DNA of 64,000 nucleotides from Ceratodon purpureus. Taxonomy: Eukaryota > Streptophyta > Bryopsida > Pseudoditrichales > Ditrichaceae. The stretch is from contig CM026426.1 of assembly GCA_014871385.1 (NCBI GenBank), forward strand, positions 45,370,484 through 45,434,483. The letters are read 5' to 3'. The notes under the pieces were generated by a model, which worked only from the letters and a program-made list of their open reading frames with translations, made no database searches and was not told the DNA's origin. Below are positions 45,998 through 59,576 of this stretch, one piece after another (positions within the stretch are counted from its first letter, which is position 1; every line of letters starts with the position of its first letter). The position numbers and the translations under genes are program-made.

Positions 45998-48860
45998 ATG
46001 GCGAAGGGACTTTGGAGCACCGTCCTGTTGCTGCTGCTGCTTGCCACCGCGCTTCTCCTGCAAGCTTTGGGTATGTGGCTTCCGCAACTTTAGCTTTATG
46101 TGTGGTTTCGGCTGGAGTGTATCGGTGGGGTTTATAGGTGGGGGCCATGGATCGTTTCTGTCCCTGTGTTATTGTACGAGGTTGTGGAGTCCTGTGAAGG
46201 TTCGACAATTTGTAATAGGTCTTCTAGGGCTTTGAGGGGATTGTATGGGGCTTTGGATGTAATGTGCCTGGCGGGCTGGTTTTCTAGGTTGGACTTGGCA
46301 TGAGGTAGAGGTTGTGTTGATTTCTGGAGGTTTTGGAGAGTGTTTGATGATTTCGGGGCTGTGAGTGCAATTATGGCGTGAATGGGAGAGCTTTTAAGCT
46401 TGTAGCTAAGCGTTGTGGTTGTGAGGAGTTGACGTTGGGGAGCTGTTGGGTTGTTTTCTGCAATGAGAATGTGGAGGTATAGTGGTAACCTGAGCTTGTG
46501 GCGTTTATGTTGGTTTGAGGTTTAAAGCAGACTTCGTAGTTCTGCGTCTTTGGGTGGGGAGGGTGTTGTTTGAACTAGCTGGTTGGAATGAGTTTTCTTT
46601 TTGGATTGGCTTTCCGGCTTTTCTTGTAGTGGCTTATCGGCTTGCTCTATGAGCGAGTTTTAGGTTGTATGAGGTTAATTTGTGCATGCTTTAGTTGGAT
46701 TTGAAGCTCTTACGCCGATAATGTGGTTTTTGGCAGTGACGCCGGTTTTGAGCAGTGAAGTTGAGGTAGGTGAGGACCCGAAGGGCAAAGTCGTCGATGA
46801 ACCTGAAGCAAAGAAGTTTTGGGAGGCTGAAGTGGAACCTGCCCCAGGGGTGGAAGCATCTGCATATTTTCCCAACGGTCCTAACAAAGGTAAGTGGCTG
46901 GTGTCTATTCCCAGACTATCAATCTCCCAGTCAGTAAAGTGGAGTGAAGCATTTTCAGTCTTAGCTTGTGGGTAATGGTCGCGCGGGTCTTACTTAGACT
47001 AGGCGGTTGGATTCCGAAACTATTGATAGTTGCATCTGGTGTTTTTGCATTTGAATTCATATCTCAAGGATCGTTTCTCAGTTATTTAATCTCACTAGAT
47101 TCTGGATGTGAGGTATGTGTTGCAGCTATCTGAGGTAATCTCTTACTGAGAATTCTCGTTCTTAAAGGCTCTCTATGTTTTCCAAGAAAATTGCGTTGTT
47201 ATTTACTTCTTTGGCTTGTAAAATGCATAATTAAATGTACTGGATCTGTGCATGCTGGAGTCGAAAATTTCCTGATACTGTGGTCTGGTGTTCACAGTTT
47301 TTAAAGCAGGAGAGCCCACGCAAGTTCATGTCGAAATCACGAATCATTGTGAGCTTTTTAGAATTGTGCATACAGTTATACGAGTTTTATGGAATGTATT
47401 GAAATCGCAAGACTCAACTTTTGTTCACTTTAGGCAGCTATTTTGTTTGATTAGTGAACCAAAGTGGGATTAACTATGGATGTTTATTTCAATATTGTTT
47501 CATATGCTATAGATTGTATGTATGTTTAAGCTTGGTATCTTCGAGATTATAACGCATTCCCTAAAGAGGATTCGTTACATTTTTCGCAGGGCATTCTCCT
47601 TTGAAGGTGCTATATACCCGTGCCACGCTGCAGCTTCTACATGACCATCGTCTTATTGTTCAGAACTTCACAGTTCAGGTATGTATCATTGTCGTGTTGT
47701 GGGGGAGTACGAGTAATGTTTTCCTCTAAGCGTAGATCATGGTGAAGTTCGGCATGTACTAATGGATAGTCCTGTGCATTATCGAAATCATCATTAGAGG
47801 TGTGTGATGACCAAGATCATGATTATGTGTGGACGATAAATTCAGGACGGATCTACCGTTGTCTCTCCTCGTGGCAAGGAAACCTTCAACTACTTGTTCA
47901 GCATTAAGAAATTCCTGCAGGTGGGATGTATTTTGTGAAAGTATTTTAACATGATTCCCTCGTTGTTACAGATGTGCTACCTTAGATTTCTCTTCAGAAT
48001 ACAATGACATTTAATAGGCTGTTATTTCAAATTCCCTTTTAGATTGGTTCTTCGTCAGTTCTAAAGTTCTGTTTTCCTGCAGCCAGGAAGCTATGACTTG
48101 GTGGGACATGTTGTGTACGAGATGGATGGCAAAGTTTACAGGAACGTCTTCCACAATGGCACTATTGATGTAGTGGAAGGTGGAATGTTTGTGAAAGGAG
48201 AGACCATCTTTCTTTCTTCACTGGGTTTGGGTTTGCTGGGACTCGTCGGTATGTGGGCATACACTAAAGTTCAGGAATTCATCAAGGTACTGGTTAGATT
48301 CTAATGTACTTGACTGTGTCTTATATTGCTTTTAGATTGCAGCACTGAATATTTTGTTTTGTCGGAGTTCTTTGAATTGCAATGCTGTTATTAGACTAAA
48401 GTATTAGGTCGACATTATGTATTTGCTAAAACTTTCTGTTACGCTTCTACAGAAGCAAAGAAGAAGCAACAAGAAAGTTGAGATAGGCACTCGGACCTGC
48501 AGTGATGCTAGTTCTAATGAGTGGCTTCAGGTAAGCACTGAACCGTGTTTTCTTTGTAACTTCTGAGCAACATACAATCACTGTTATATGTAATTGGGTA
48601 ACTCACCAGCATATGCTATTAGTTAGGAAGTAAACCATCGTCTTCTGCAGTTGTTTGGCTTCAAGTTTTTTGACTGTCCAACTACTGTGGACTGAAGTAG
48701 GTTAGAGTTTTACAAGTCAAGTCATATTTGGTCTTGACTCTTCTATTGTTTTCTTGCATTTTTGTTACAGGGGACTTCAATTACGCAGAAATTGTCAAGG
48801 AACATCTCACAGCAGAGGAAGTCATACAGGAAGAAGCCCTCTTCCAAAGATAGTTTGTAG
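45998..48860 (+). CDS. SSR1: Translocon-associated protein subunit alpha (TRAP-alpha)
   Basis: Eight exons: 45998-46070, 46737-46889, 47298-47348, 47590-47678, 47846-47920, 48083-48286, 48453-48530 and 48771-48860. All introns are GT-AG and phases agree, giving 270 codons plus TAG, close to the usual plant length. It has a signal peptide (MAKGLWSTVLLLLLLATALL), an acidic lumenal segment, then LQLLHDHRLIVQNFTVQ, SIKKFLQPGSYDLVGHVVYE and FHNGTIDVVEGG. One transmembrane helix follows (FLSSLGLGLLGLVGMW), then a basic cytosolic tail. Two N-glycosylation sequons (NFT, NGT) are seen. It is part of the ER TRAP complex that assists Sec61-dependent protein translocation. This is the only clearly intact host gene in the window. 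Confidence 0.93.
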
Positions 48861-51323
48861 AGACATCATAGGGCAGAAATTTCAGAGTTGTTTCCCTCTA
48901 ATGATTGCTGGAACATTTTGTAGTCTACCACACGAGAGTGGTTAACTCTTTCTGGGAATTCGGTTCAGATGCACAAGGCCTTTCATGTAAGAATTTGTCT
49001 TCGCATTTCGACTGGAACCTAGATTTTAGGTGAATTGACTTCCATAGACGGTATGTTGAGTTAATCACTTTGTCACTGTATCAAATATACGTGGCATCTG
49101 TGTGATGTTAGTCGTCATCAATGATACTACCTTAAAATGTCTAGTTCCTTTTAAATGTCTGTAATAGAATACGTTATGTCGCCATACCCTTTGCAGAAGA
49201 AAGTTGTATGTCCCAATTATTAATGGTGAATAATAATGGAAATAATTCCATCACGAAATTGCAGTACTTTGAAGATATTTCGACAGGACAACCTCCCAGG
49301 CTGGGACGTATCAAGTTTCGGAGGGGCAGGGCCGATGAGCCCTTAGTTTTTGGTTTTTAATTATAAAACTCCTAAGGCTGTTCCTCTAGAGATATTTGGG
49401 TCCGCCGGCTCAATTTTTGAATTCAAAATTACGAAAACTGGCCTAGAGCAGGGTCGAAATTGAAAATTTCAGGGTTTTGGAAGAAGAAAATCAACCAATG
49501 GGAGTGGCTCCTAAAAGCAGTCGTAGCACTTGGTAAGTCCCAGCCTTGGGATATCCTGTCCATGCCCTTTGAAGAAGAGAGCTTAAATCCATTTGCCGAA
49601 CGAATTGCAATAGATGAAATATATTATCAACCTAGACTAAATAAGAATCCTGGAGAAAAGTGATATTTAGCATAAAGTTGAGAAGAATGTGGGAGACGTG
49701 CGCTTTGGCAGTCCCTGTGGCACCCTGGGTCGGCGTCGCTATTCCCTCCTCCATGTGGTTCCGGTTATACCAAGCCCTGGAAAATTTGCACTGTCACGGA
49801 ACACTGTGCAGGGATGACACCCACCCTTGACACTATCATCACGTTGTATTACAACCCAATGAAATCTTTGCCCCACACTGCCTAGTCTGCAAAACTTTAA
49901 GGACAATGGAAAATTGTGGAACGGTGTGCAATGGCTCTGTATATTCTGTTTTCTCGATCTAGGGTTCCGTCTTTCTTCTTCGCACATGCTCAATACGCAT
50001 TCATTCCACAGACTCAAAATGTTGCAAGTGTATTCTCTATGTGTCTTTTTTTTACCATCGAATGAATTCTTTAGCAATGATGGAGCGCGATGAGAGCTCG
50101 GACCCTCGGTTGGTGAAGAGAAGAATCACGATCTTCCTGGGGTGGATATCGAGGTCGATTTGAGTGCATTCCATCTGCATGGGCTCCAGCAGAAGGCGAT
50201 AGAGGAGTCTGTCCAGAACCCACCAGAAGGCGTGTTTCGTCCTCGCGACTTGAAGTGAGAGTCGGTGTACCGTTCTCCACAAGGAGAACACAAGAAGGCC
50301 CATGGAGTCACTAGTGGAAGGACCTGCGGAGATGACTGGAATTGTGACCAGGTCCGTGACCGGAACCTCTTCAGATGACCGGGTTGGCTCTCTGGTCGCC
50401 TCACATTTCTTCCCGGTCAAGTTCGCCACCCTAGCCGTAGGCTCTGGCAAGGCAGGAATCAGTCCAAAAATGGAGTGCCGCAGGTCCCACACTGTCCACC
50501 GCATCCTGTGTCAGGGTGCGACATTGTTACCACAACAATGTAATTACCAAGTGTTTATAAATGCTGATTTGGACTGATGCCCGGCTCTACTATCGTTACC
50601 CGGACTCTGACATTGGTATCCGTTGTGGTGTCCTAGGATGCATAACCGGCCAGATAATCAGCAATGCAATGCACATCCTGAAGACTAGAATGTATACCCG
50701 TTTAGGCATGGCCCGGATTGATACCTTCGTGCGATTTGTGTACCCGTCTCTGCAGTGGAGAACCGTCTGCCGCGTTGCATATCCGGGAATTCTATGTTTA
50801 TGCACCTGTCATATATCTATACCCTGATTAGCACCTATTGTTGGCTAGCAATCACCGGCCAGTATGTAATGCACATGTGTCTCATACGGATTAGTATACA
50901 GAATGTAATTTTTTTTATGAGCGATGACGCGTGCTGGCATGAGGTAGAACCATCTGGATCCGTATCTTGATTTATAGATTTCGTTTTTAGGGTTCAGAAA
51001 TTCATATTACAATGTAACGTTCCACGGTTTTTTGTATGAACAGTAGGTGAGCAGTTGACGTAAGATTACTACAAACCCCATTCGAGATTGGGGGATTCTC
51101 ATGCAAGTCTCGTGCTGCAATTTTTTGTTGCTAATGACACTTAATGGTGCATGAGTTATCTTGCTTTGCAATACCGGATTCCACTGCTACCGGGAAACCT
51201 TTTTCCATATTGAAACGAAGGTGAATACAATACAATGACGTCGCGAACAACCTGTACTGCCGTAGCTACACCAAACTTCACAGGCGTATCTTTAATGGAC
51301 CTGAAAACTATAAATCATCACTA
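48861..51323. other. No supported gene
   Basis: 3' flank of TRAP-alpha followed by non-coding DNA. A 67-codon + frame at 49460-49663 and several frames at 50.0-50.6 kb have no recognised motif. Confidence 0.45.
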
Positions 51324-54205
51324 TCAGGCACTCTTTTTATGAAGAAACTTCGAATTCCACTTAACATAGATATTTGATTGGATGGGCTTCACCAATGCAT
51401 CCGATGTTGTCAGAAAGGGATTTCGTGCTTCAATGTGCAGAAGGCGGAGGTTTGGAACAAATACTCTGTGTATTTGTACCATCTACTCCCCCACATCGCA
51501 GAAGTGGCCAAATTTCGAACCCTTGGCCTTCCAGCTCCCTCCAGTCTTGCCTTCTGCAACAACCACGTCTCCCGTATCCGGATGAGTTAGGTAGCAAAAC
51601 TTATTCACAGCAATAGCCTCGGTACCTGATCTGGGTGGAAAGCTCAAAGCAGGATCGTGTACGGCTCTCTCTGATTCCACGTCCGTCGTGACACTTCTCA
51701 GGCGTGTTGCCATAACAGGGGTAACGTGCTGGTGTGGATCCAGTAGTGTCGGAGGATGTCCTCGCGGCTGACTTTCATTTATCAGAGGCCGCTCTTCCTC
51801 CATTAGAGGAACCGATGAGTTCGAATGCGGACCATAACCTTGCAGAGGCTCAGCACTGTCATTGACAGAACCGTTTGCAATTGACTGATCGGATACGTCT
51901 GTGCTCACCGCTCCCATCCTTGCGTATCGTGCAGAGCGTGGCCGGAGAGTGTTACGCGTATTCGGACTAAGGAGAACTGTTTCAGCACTCATCCAGGATG
52001 TATGTGGCTCCACCTCTCCCACCGCTCCATCGACTGGCAGATGTGATCCCTTGGTCTGAGACGATGGCAATTCCTGCAATGGCGTGTCTGAGCGGCCATT
52101 CACATCCTTTGAGATGATCCGCGGGCCAGTGTCGTCGGATGTCGTAGCGTTCAATAGTTGCATGAGGATGTTTTTAAAATCTCGCTGAGTGTGCAATACC
52201 TCTTCGACCATTGCCAGGTTCTGCGTTACTTGCGATGACAAATCGACAACGCGTGTCTCCAACGCAGAAATACGGGTGACTTCTCCAGGCCGACCTCTGA
52301 CGGCCTCATCATGAATCCCAACAACTGCACCTGGTCTTCTGGTGTACTCCGGCGTGCTGTGTCCTTGGAGTTTATAAATAAAACACCGAATCAGATCTTT
52401 GAAGGGAACCAACAACTGCGTACAAAAATCAGGAAAGTCTTCAAATGCACCGAGACTTACGTTACGACAGATTCCTGTGCCTTCGTGAGGGAGTGATGCG
52501 GTTGGGGCCGATCCTCGAGTTGACGCATCCCGGGCGCTACTGGAAGGCCTCACGACAGACTCTCCCATTCCGGATATTGCAGACGGAATTGATGAGGAAC
52601 ATGGTACCGCGCCAGACTGAATACAAGCCCTCAGGCATTTTCGACATGTACAAGTCAATGACTGACCCATGCAATTTACATGCGATATTACAGTGACTGG
52701 TACGTACATGATTCGCAATCAGTTCAAAGCAATGAGCAATCACAGTGGTTTGTAATAGTTATTACTCACAGGGCTAAGTGGTGTGGATGTCGAAGTTCGT
52801 TCACGGCTCCCAATACTGCTTGTTTTTTGGGGTCCTAGAAGACGCAATGCAGCCATCTGTTCACTCTCTGCTTTACCTGCAATACTCACCCAGTATTTGC
52901 GCAAAGTGGCAAATGCCTCATCCGGACATCTCTCGTGTTTCTCACCGTGTGTGGCAATGAAATGTTCTTTCCACTCTAACCGATCATTTTTCACTGCTGA
53001 TTTAAGGTACTTTGACAAGTAATTAGCACACAAAGGATAATCATATGTAAACACTTCATCTAAAGCTGCATGAATTTTCTGTACTACCTTCCACCAAGTG
53101 CCCTTCTTTCCTACATAGCTCCTAATACTATGGTCCATAGTTTGTCTAGCCACCAAACGTACTTGTCTATGCCATGCACTCCTCAAACCAATTGGCTTAC
53201 CTGTGGTGGTCGTAGGAACGTGTACTACTGGAGATCGCCTTTCAGCATGAGCTGCAGCCATTTCAGTAAGGTAGGGTTTTGTCCACTGTCGCTGAACACG
53301 TCTCCTTTTGCTGTGATCCTGGACGGTGTGGTTCCATGGAACAGCGCTTTCAGGCTGAGACGACTCTCTCCTAATAATGCCGCCTGGTCGCTCTTGGTCT
53401 GTAACCGACGTATGTCCCTGCACATATGTCGGCGTCATACCACCATAGCCGGAATTAGGTCTCCGACTACCAGGAAGTATTCCTGGTGAAGGCCGCTGCA
53501 TGTTGTACGTCCCCTGGTAATCAACACCGTCCCAATCGCTATGTGGAGTGCCTCGTCCTCGAATGTGGTCGAAGTCGTCTCTGGCAGGACTATGTAATCC
53601 TTGTGAGCCGAACTGAGAGGCGTGTAATCGGTCGCCAAATTGATCATCAAAGTCATCACGGTCAAACTCTTCATACAATGCCTGCGGGATATATAACATA
53701 GTACGTATGTAATTTGTTCTTCACATGCTACTCCTTTTCCAAAACAGTTGTACCGTATGCAATTCTAGTACTAGTCAAAGTCGCCAGTTACGTCACAACG
53801 ACATGGTACCTAATTCGTTGAGAAGCCATTACTGAACTTTTCCTTCTCATACAAGAATCTCCTCAATGGTACTACTGTTTGTCTAACACTTTCGTCTGCA
53901 TAACGAATACCATAAGTTAGTTCAAAGAAATGATGTACACCGACCTGGCTCGGCCGCGGTAACAGACCACCGGACGGACCTTCGTCATCGTCATGCAATC
54001 TGCGAGCCGGGAAATTATCCTCTCCTTGTCCTCTTTGTGCCGACATACTGTATGCGTAACAATGTCTGCCTGACTGAGAAGAGGGAGCTCTAGCGTAATG
54101 CAAAACACAGAAAGAATCTCCTGAGTCATATAAAGACGACTCTCCCTCTGAACTACTAAACGTCGGGGAAGAACCTGATCCGGTCATGGACCCAGATTGA
54201 GCCAT
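51324..54205 (-). pseudogene. Hypothetical transposon-like gene
   Basis: Exon 1 is ATG 54205 to 53810. Its last codon before the GTACC donor is TAG, where CAG|GT would be the ideal splice site. Exon 2, 53681-52770, is open for 304 codons, with a conserved-looking block (GKKGTWWKVVQKIHAALDE, LEWKEHF, HGEKHERCPDEAF, LRKYWVSIAGKAESEQ) ending at a GTGAGT donor. A further exon from about 52700 ends GKTGGSWKAKGSKFG, with TAG at 51483-51485, then MVQIHRVFVPNLRLLHIEA to TGA 51324-51326. The exon 2 block recalls plant PTTA/En-Spm-type transposon proteins, but only weakly. Confidence 0.45.
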
Positions 54206-54774
54206 TAGGGTTACAATCTACCTTCTCCTACATGCGTGGTGAATCTCTCTCTAATAGGTAGAGCTGGTGGCTGGCTATCCTTCGTGGTACGGTGATGTTC
54301 AATCTTGAAGCGGATAATGGATTTAGGTAACGTAATTCGTACAAAAGAACTACAACAATGCAGTGTGTACATTTTTCAGACAATCTCTCAAAAATAGACG
54401 CAGAGATATCTGGTTTAGGGTGACTGAATCACAGGATGCGCCACAAAGTTCTTCGGCACTGTGCATCGTCACCGGCTACGGCCATTATTCTCAGCTACAG
54501 TCCAAGCCAGATATTCCTCTGCCCACCCCGATTACAGAGACGCACTAATGGAAAGTCATCTGCATCAAGCATTGAAGTGGCGCCGCAAATTACAAGAAGT
54601 CATGGACAAATTCTTAGTGGTCTGGAGAAGAATACCTAGTTCCTAAAATTGACAGTTTTATATAATTAGGGTGTGTAATAATGAGCAGTCATGGCAGTCC
54701 ACAATGGCTTTTGCGTAGGCAATATACATCCTTGAAATGTACTACATTCGTACGTAACATTTAAGAGAACTAAT

Positions 54775-55060
54775 CGATGAGCGACAACTGTCGATTTCTG
54801 TTGATGCATTGCTGGATTCATTCGGACTCCATGTATATCTTGCAGTGGATGTGCGAGTCGATGACCGCAGTAGACGTGAGGTCGTCGACAATATTCCATC
54901 CTATAGTGCTCCAATGAGTAGTCCAACAATCCTAGCTGCTCTTCTCGACAAGGAGCATCACCAGTTCCAAAAACTCGCAAGCTATCTATAAGATTACACA
55001 AAGAGCATTGACCAACAAGACATCACTCCTGCTGTCGATAACGATTCAAAGAAAATCTGA
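54775..55060 (+). pseudogene. Possible coding fragment
   Basis: A + frame reads DERQLSISVDALLDSFGLHV, continues to FQKLASYL, and after a TAA reaches DITPAVDNDSKK. Amphipathic and protein-like, but with no motif and no clear splice sites. Confidence 0.2.
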
Positions 55061-55314
55061 AGAAATGAATCAAAATGGATTCTTTAGACGGCTCTTTTAA
55101 TTGAGGACGATAAACTAATCCACGTAGCGCAACTACGACTGAATTCAACATGCATTGCGGCTAATGGACGCATATAATGAATATTCCGGCATTGTAAAGC
55201 ATCGATTTCACTGAAGCGTTGAATCGTCTTCGAGTGGCCCGAAGAAATTTCAGCAGAATAACAAGATTCCAATACAAAGGAAACTGACCTCTTCGAAACT
55301 GATAAGGTTATAGC

Positions 55315-56490
55315 TCACTGAAACCTAGAGCCCTGAGGCTGATTCAGATATCTCTCAGCTTCATCTCTTGTTTTAAAAGACTTATACACTGCTCCGCTGT
55401 AACCTCGCACCATTTCCTCACACTCGCTCCACGAAGTATAAATGCCACGCCTGTATCCTCTCTTAACCGCATTATAATACCCTCATTGGTTGTCCATCTT
55501 CTTTTTCCCTTTCAGGTCAATCACTTGATCCACGTCCATGTCGTCTGCTTCGTCTTCACGTTCGTCACGTTTGGGGGAGCTGAAATTTTCCATCTCATCC
55601 ATAACATTCACAGTAGATGACTCCCCGTACTTGGCCTGAGTATACGTATCATTCAATTTTCTCCTCTTCCCTGGAATATTCTCCTCCTCCATCTCCTCCA
55701 CTAAACCAACGTCTAGTGCCCATTTCTCAACATCATCCACACCATTCACTGGCAAACCCATCTTGTACTCCCATGCTTGGAGAGGAGTATACGGCGTGAT
55801 GCTTGTCATCCTCAGACTCTCTGTGGCACTTCCAAGTCTTACCGCAAACGATGGTGAGCTATGTCCTCCGCATTGAAGACTGCAGTAGGTATTTCCTTGA
55901 CCTTCGACAACGGTCATGTGTGACACACGGCTCACACTTGGAAATTCGTACATTTTCGGATCGTCAATGTCGTCGTCACTAATTACAATCACGTTGTTCT
56001 CAGTCCCCAGAATGGCTTCAACTTCGTTATCCAGTGACTGAGTATTTGCTACTCCATTCGGAAGTGCTCCATCACACCTCATCGTGTTTATATTACAGTT
56101 GCGCACTGCCATTTGCCCCTCGTTTTGGTCGTTATCATCTCCAGCGGTGACATCACTTAACTCCTATTTTTGCTGGATGATGTGCGAATTTGGTGTGAAC
56201 AACGTATTGTTTTCAGTTAATTCCATCCCTTGCTGGACCGTTATGCCTCCAATACCCATCGGTAGATCCTGGTTGCCATTAATCCCGCCAGATAGATTAT
56301 CTGTGACATCGCTTTGTGTCTCTCCTTCTTTGGCATGAACCACATTTTCACCTCCATTAGGGAGCATAGGTCCCTGTTCGTGTTCTACTATCTCATGCAC
56401 TCCTTGGATTTGAAAATTGTTGTAAACAGGTTGAGCCACCTCATATGAGTCCTCAGACACATCGATTTCCCTGTTCGGATATGTCACTGG
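55315..56490 (-). pseudogene. Protein with C-terminal RNase H1-type hybrid-binding domain
   Basis: One minus-strand frame from a TTCTCACAAG acceptor (about 56500) to TGA 55315-55317, with TAG at 56164-56166 and TGA at 55483-55485. The first 330 codons are acidic, with VIVISDDDIDDP and GKRRKLND, and look disordered. After the second stop comes GYYNAVKRGYRRGIYTSW, then CEEMVRGYSGAVYKSFKTRD and EAERYL. This is a clear match to the RNase H1 N-terminal/viroplasmin fold (PF01693 family), which binds RNA-DNA hybrids. No RNase H catalytic domain follows. The domain belongs to plant and fungal nuclear proteins as well as retroelements; here I infer a transposon or captured-gene origin. Confidence 0.6.
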
Positions 56491-56599
56491 GAGAACGTAT
56501 ATCCTTGTGAGAACAAAATCCGTGTAAAGAAATGTACACGACTCCTCACAGATGAACGTAAGGATGTCGATGAGTGTAATAAACAATCATGTAACTATG

Positions 56600-59130
56600 G
56601 CGTCGTGCAACTATTTATTTCGATATAAATGAAGCCCAGCTACCTCAATGTTTTCCAATATTGACAGAAAGTGTAGGTGTTCTTTGAATAAAATAAGGTT
56701 CTACTACTCTATATTGCTGATTCTGGCAAAGTCTTATGATCCACTGTTCCTTGTAATGGTCTTGGATATACTTTCAGAGTATTCAAAACCAGATTAAGTA
56801 CGAAAAAATTAAATTACCTAGTACGATGTAGGTGGATGGTTCCTCCGATGATGTTGAGAGAAGACTCCCAGACGAAGACATTGTTGAGCGCAAAGGAGTC
56901 CTACACTGCAAACAAGTGAATAAACAAAAAATTGTTAACGGTGAGACGTTACAGTGTCGCATATTGTTTACCCACATATTAACGTCCAATACATAATCAA
57001 TACGATGTACGTTTCCCTCTATTGTGCAATTTCTCGAAATAGTTTTTGAAGACCAGAACTAAATTGGTGTTATCTTCCATTGATGACTTCAACAATGGGC
57101 ACATTGATCCATGGAGACGTACAGAACTTGCACATACAAAGGAACTATAGCATGGTCATGTTTTACACGATCAACTAATACAGTTTACCAAAAGCATTGT
57201 GGACTGCTACGAAAACCCTGTCCAGTGCATAATAACTACTCGACATTGCAACCCAGAATTACTAACAAGGCATCCTCTACAAGCGAAGACAATGTAGGAA
57301 ACGTTCATTTCCTACATTAGCAACACTCTTTGCATAAAGATCAACTGAGACTAATGGCGAGACGTTCATGCCATCCTGGAGTACATACCTCCTGTAAGTG
57401 ACTTGATTTGTACACAGTCTTCCACTGCTCTCCTTGCCGCAGATTTATGAGAGCTTCAAGGAATAAAAAAAACACGACATTATTAACATGAACAATACCC
57501 TGAGAAGCTTGTTCATTCACTAGAACCCAAGGACGGTGAGAAAATCAAATTAAAAAGTAAAGTTATCGCTGTTTCTTTGAGCTATTTTTTGTACACGTTC
57601 ATGGTAAAGAACATACTCAACTTCAATTTCAAATGAACCAAAACCGTTCTGCAAATGTGTATCTCAGTAATCTCCCCTCCACAATGTTTGAGCGCTAATC
57701 ACGTACCTAAATGTTGCTGAGGTGAATGACAAATTGATACACAATACTCCAGGAATCACCACACAGACGCACAAGCTGTACTGCTGAGTTCTCTCCTGAG
57801 TTACACTGCCTTCCAGAGTATTCACGATGCCCCAGCGTCTAGCAGATATGTGGAAAACAAGCTGCTTGATGAACATTAAAATCTATGTAATGTTAATTCT
57901 CAATAAAAACACTATGTACATTTGCAAAACAATACTGTTTGGTGGAGCAAGTAACCTATTTCTGTGGTGTGGATACTCATAGTAGGTTATGAATGACTCA
58001 AGTGCATTAGACAAGACGTTCTGAGTTTCTAGCTTCGCAATGACTCCAACTAGCCACAATAGCACCACTCGGAACATCTAATCCGAGTAACGTGGGGAAC
58101 ATAGGTATCAAGTCATCCATAATGCGATTGATATGATCAAGTTTATAGTGCATACTGTATCATGAATTTGTAAATGTCATGTCGACAATCATTTCAGGTG
58201 TTCACTGCTCAATGATCTCACACATCCTCAGAAGCATATCAGCAGTCTACTTTGGATTACCCCTCGGTTAGATATAATGATTACTTCCGGAAACAGCTAT
58301 GTATCATTGATCCAAATAGACCCAAAATAATACCATTACCGGTGACAATTATTTAGTCGGTATCCAGTGTTATTATTATATGTTATTTTATTCCCTCTAT
58401 CTCCACGAGGTGGTCTGTTTGTGTTATTATACTACATTGCTGTGTCCATCGATTCAATCTAAGATTATGTTTCAATATTACAGCCGACATGTCACGGATA
58501 ATGGACGCACCTTTTTCCTTCTCACGTTTGTATCCGCCATTTCGTTACATCGAACGCTTTCGTTTCCGCAAACCCCTCGATGTCTTCTTTTTTTTAACTT
58601 GTGTTTCCACTGTCACAATTTTCCCCCTACCACCCCCTATCAACCTCCCCCCCCCCCCTTCCTTTGGCTCAGAATAACATCTTTACATAAAACAGAACTA
58701 AGACGAAATAAAATAGACATGAAAATGAAATAACGTTTTCAGTTAAGGGTGCTCACACAATTCCCTTTCTAATTCATCGCAATCTGTCACATGCGCATTT
58801 GCTTTTAATCAGTCAATAATCTTCCATTAAATCTATAAAGGTTAGTGTTTACAAACCAGAATTAAAAAACATGCACTGATGGTGAATGCACTGTGGGCAA
58901 CAAAGAAGTGTTACAAATCCTTATCTCTTTATTTTCAGTTGAAATTCAAAACAGGGTCTTTGATTGACTCATACAACATTCCATCTGAACCAGAGGACTA
59001 CTTCGTCGAACTCCTGCTCGATAATTCAATTATAAAGAACAACTCTCATGAGGACGACTACAACGCATAAACAACTATAAGCTACCAGATATTTCATATG
59101 CGGTTATATGCTTGTGGCCTAGAGCCGGTC
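56600..59130. other. No supported gene
   Basis: AT-rich sequence with scattered short frames on both strands. A C-rich tract lies at 58645-58660. A + frame at 58879-59070 (SLIDSYNIPSEPEDYFVE) is coding-like but isolated. Confidence 0.4.
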
Positions 59131-59135
59131 CAAAC

Positions 59136-59576
59136 TCAAGCCAATTCGAGTATTGGTCCATAGCAATCCTCTCTCACTATGCGCTCCACCGCCTGAACAC
59201 TCACAAGTTCAGCCTCGGCGACACTTATCTAGTTTGTCAAATTCTCGACCCGACGTTTTGCACGCCACCACCGGGTGAACACTTCCTCTTTCTCCGCTTT
59301 TGCAGTCATCACGGCTTGCAGCTGCCTCCCGATCCTCCTATCCACATCAATTACTCCACGTCTGTAACGTGTTGGCGCGAACATATTCAGCAGGTTTGAC
59401 AAGACATCAAGCTCTGACTCATACTCTTCCTGTGCATCCCCTAGTGCTTCCCGAAGAGCAAGTACGTTTATCATTTGCAACTCATACTTCAAGTTAGCTA
59501 CTTCGAGATTCATAACCATTGTTCCTGTCTCAGCGTGTAGTAGCCTGTCTACGCTTTTGACCAACTGCTCTATCAC
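59136..59576 (-). pseudogene. Coiled-coil fragment with in-frame TAG
   Basis: Minus frame with LVKSVDRLLHAETGTMVMN, ALREALGDAQEEYESELDVL and AKRRVENLTN, TAG (59229-59231), then ISVAEAELVSVQAVERIV to TGA 59136-59138. Heptad-like spacing throughout. Orientation matches the neighbouring pieces at 55-56 and 61 kb. Confidence 0.35.

Noticed and set aside
49300..49663. Organelle-derived insertion or host exon
   Set aside because: The reading frame near 49.5 kb looked protein-like, but I could not match it to any organelle or nuclear gene.
51483..54205. Firm assignment to En/Spm or PTTA transposons
   Set aside because: Similarity is limited to a Trp/Lys-rich block recalled from memory; no catalytic motif or CACTA termini were found.
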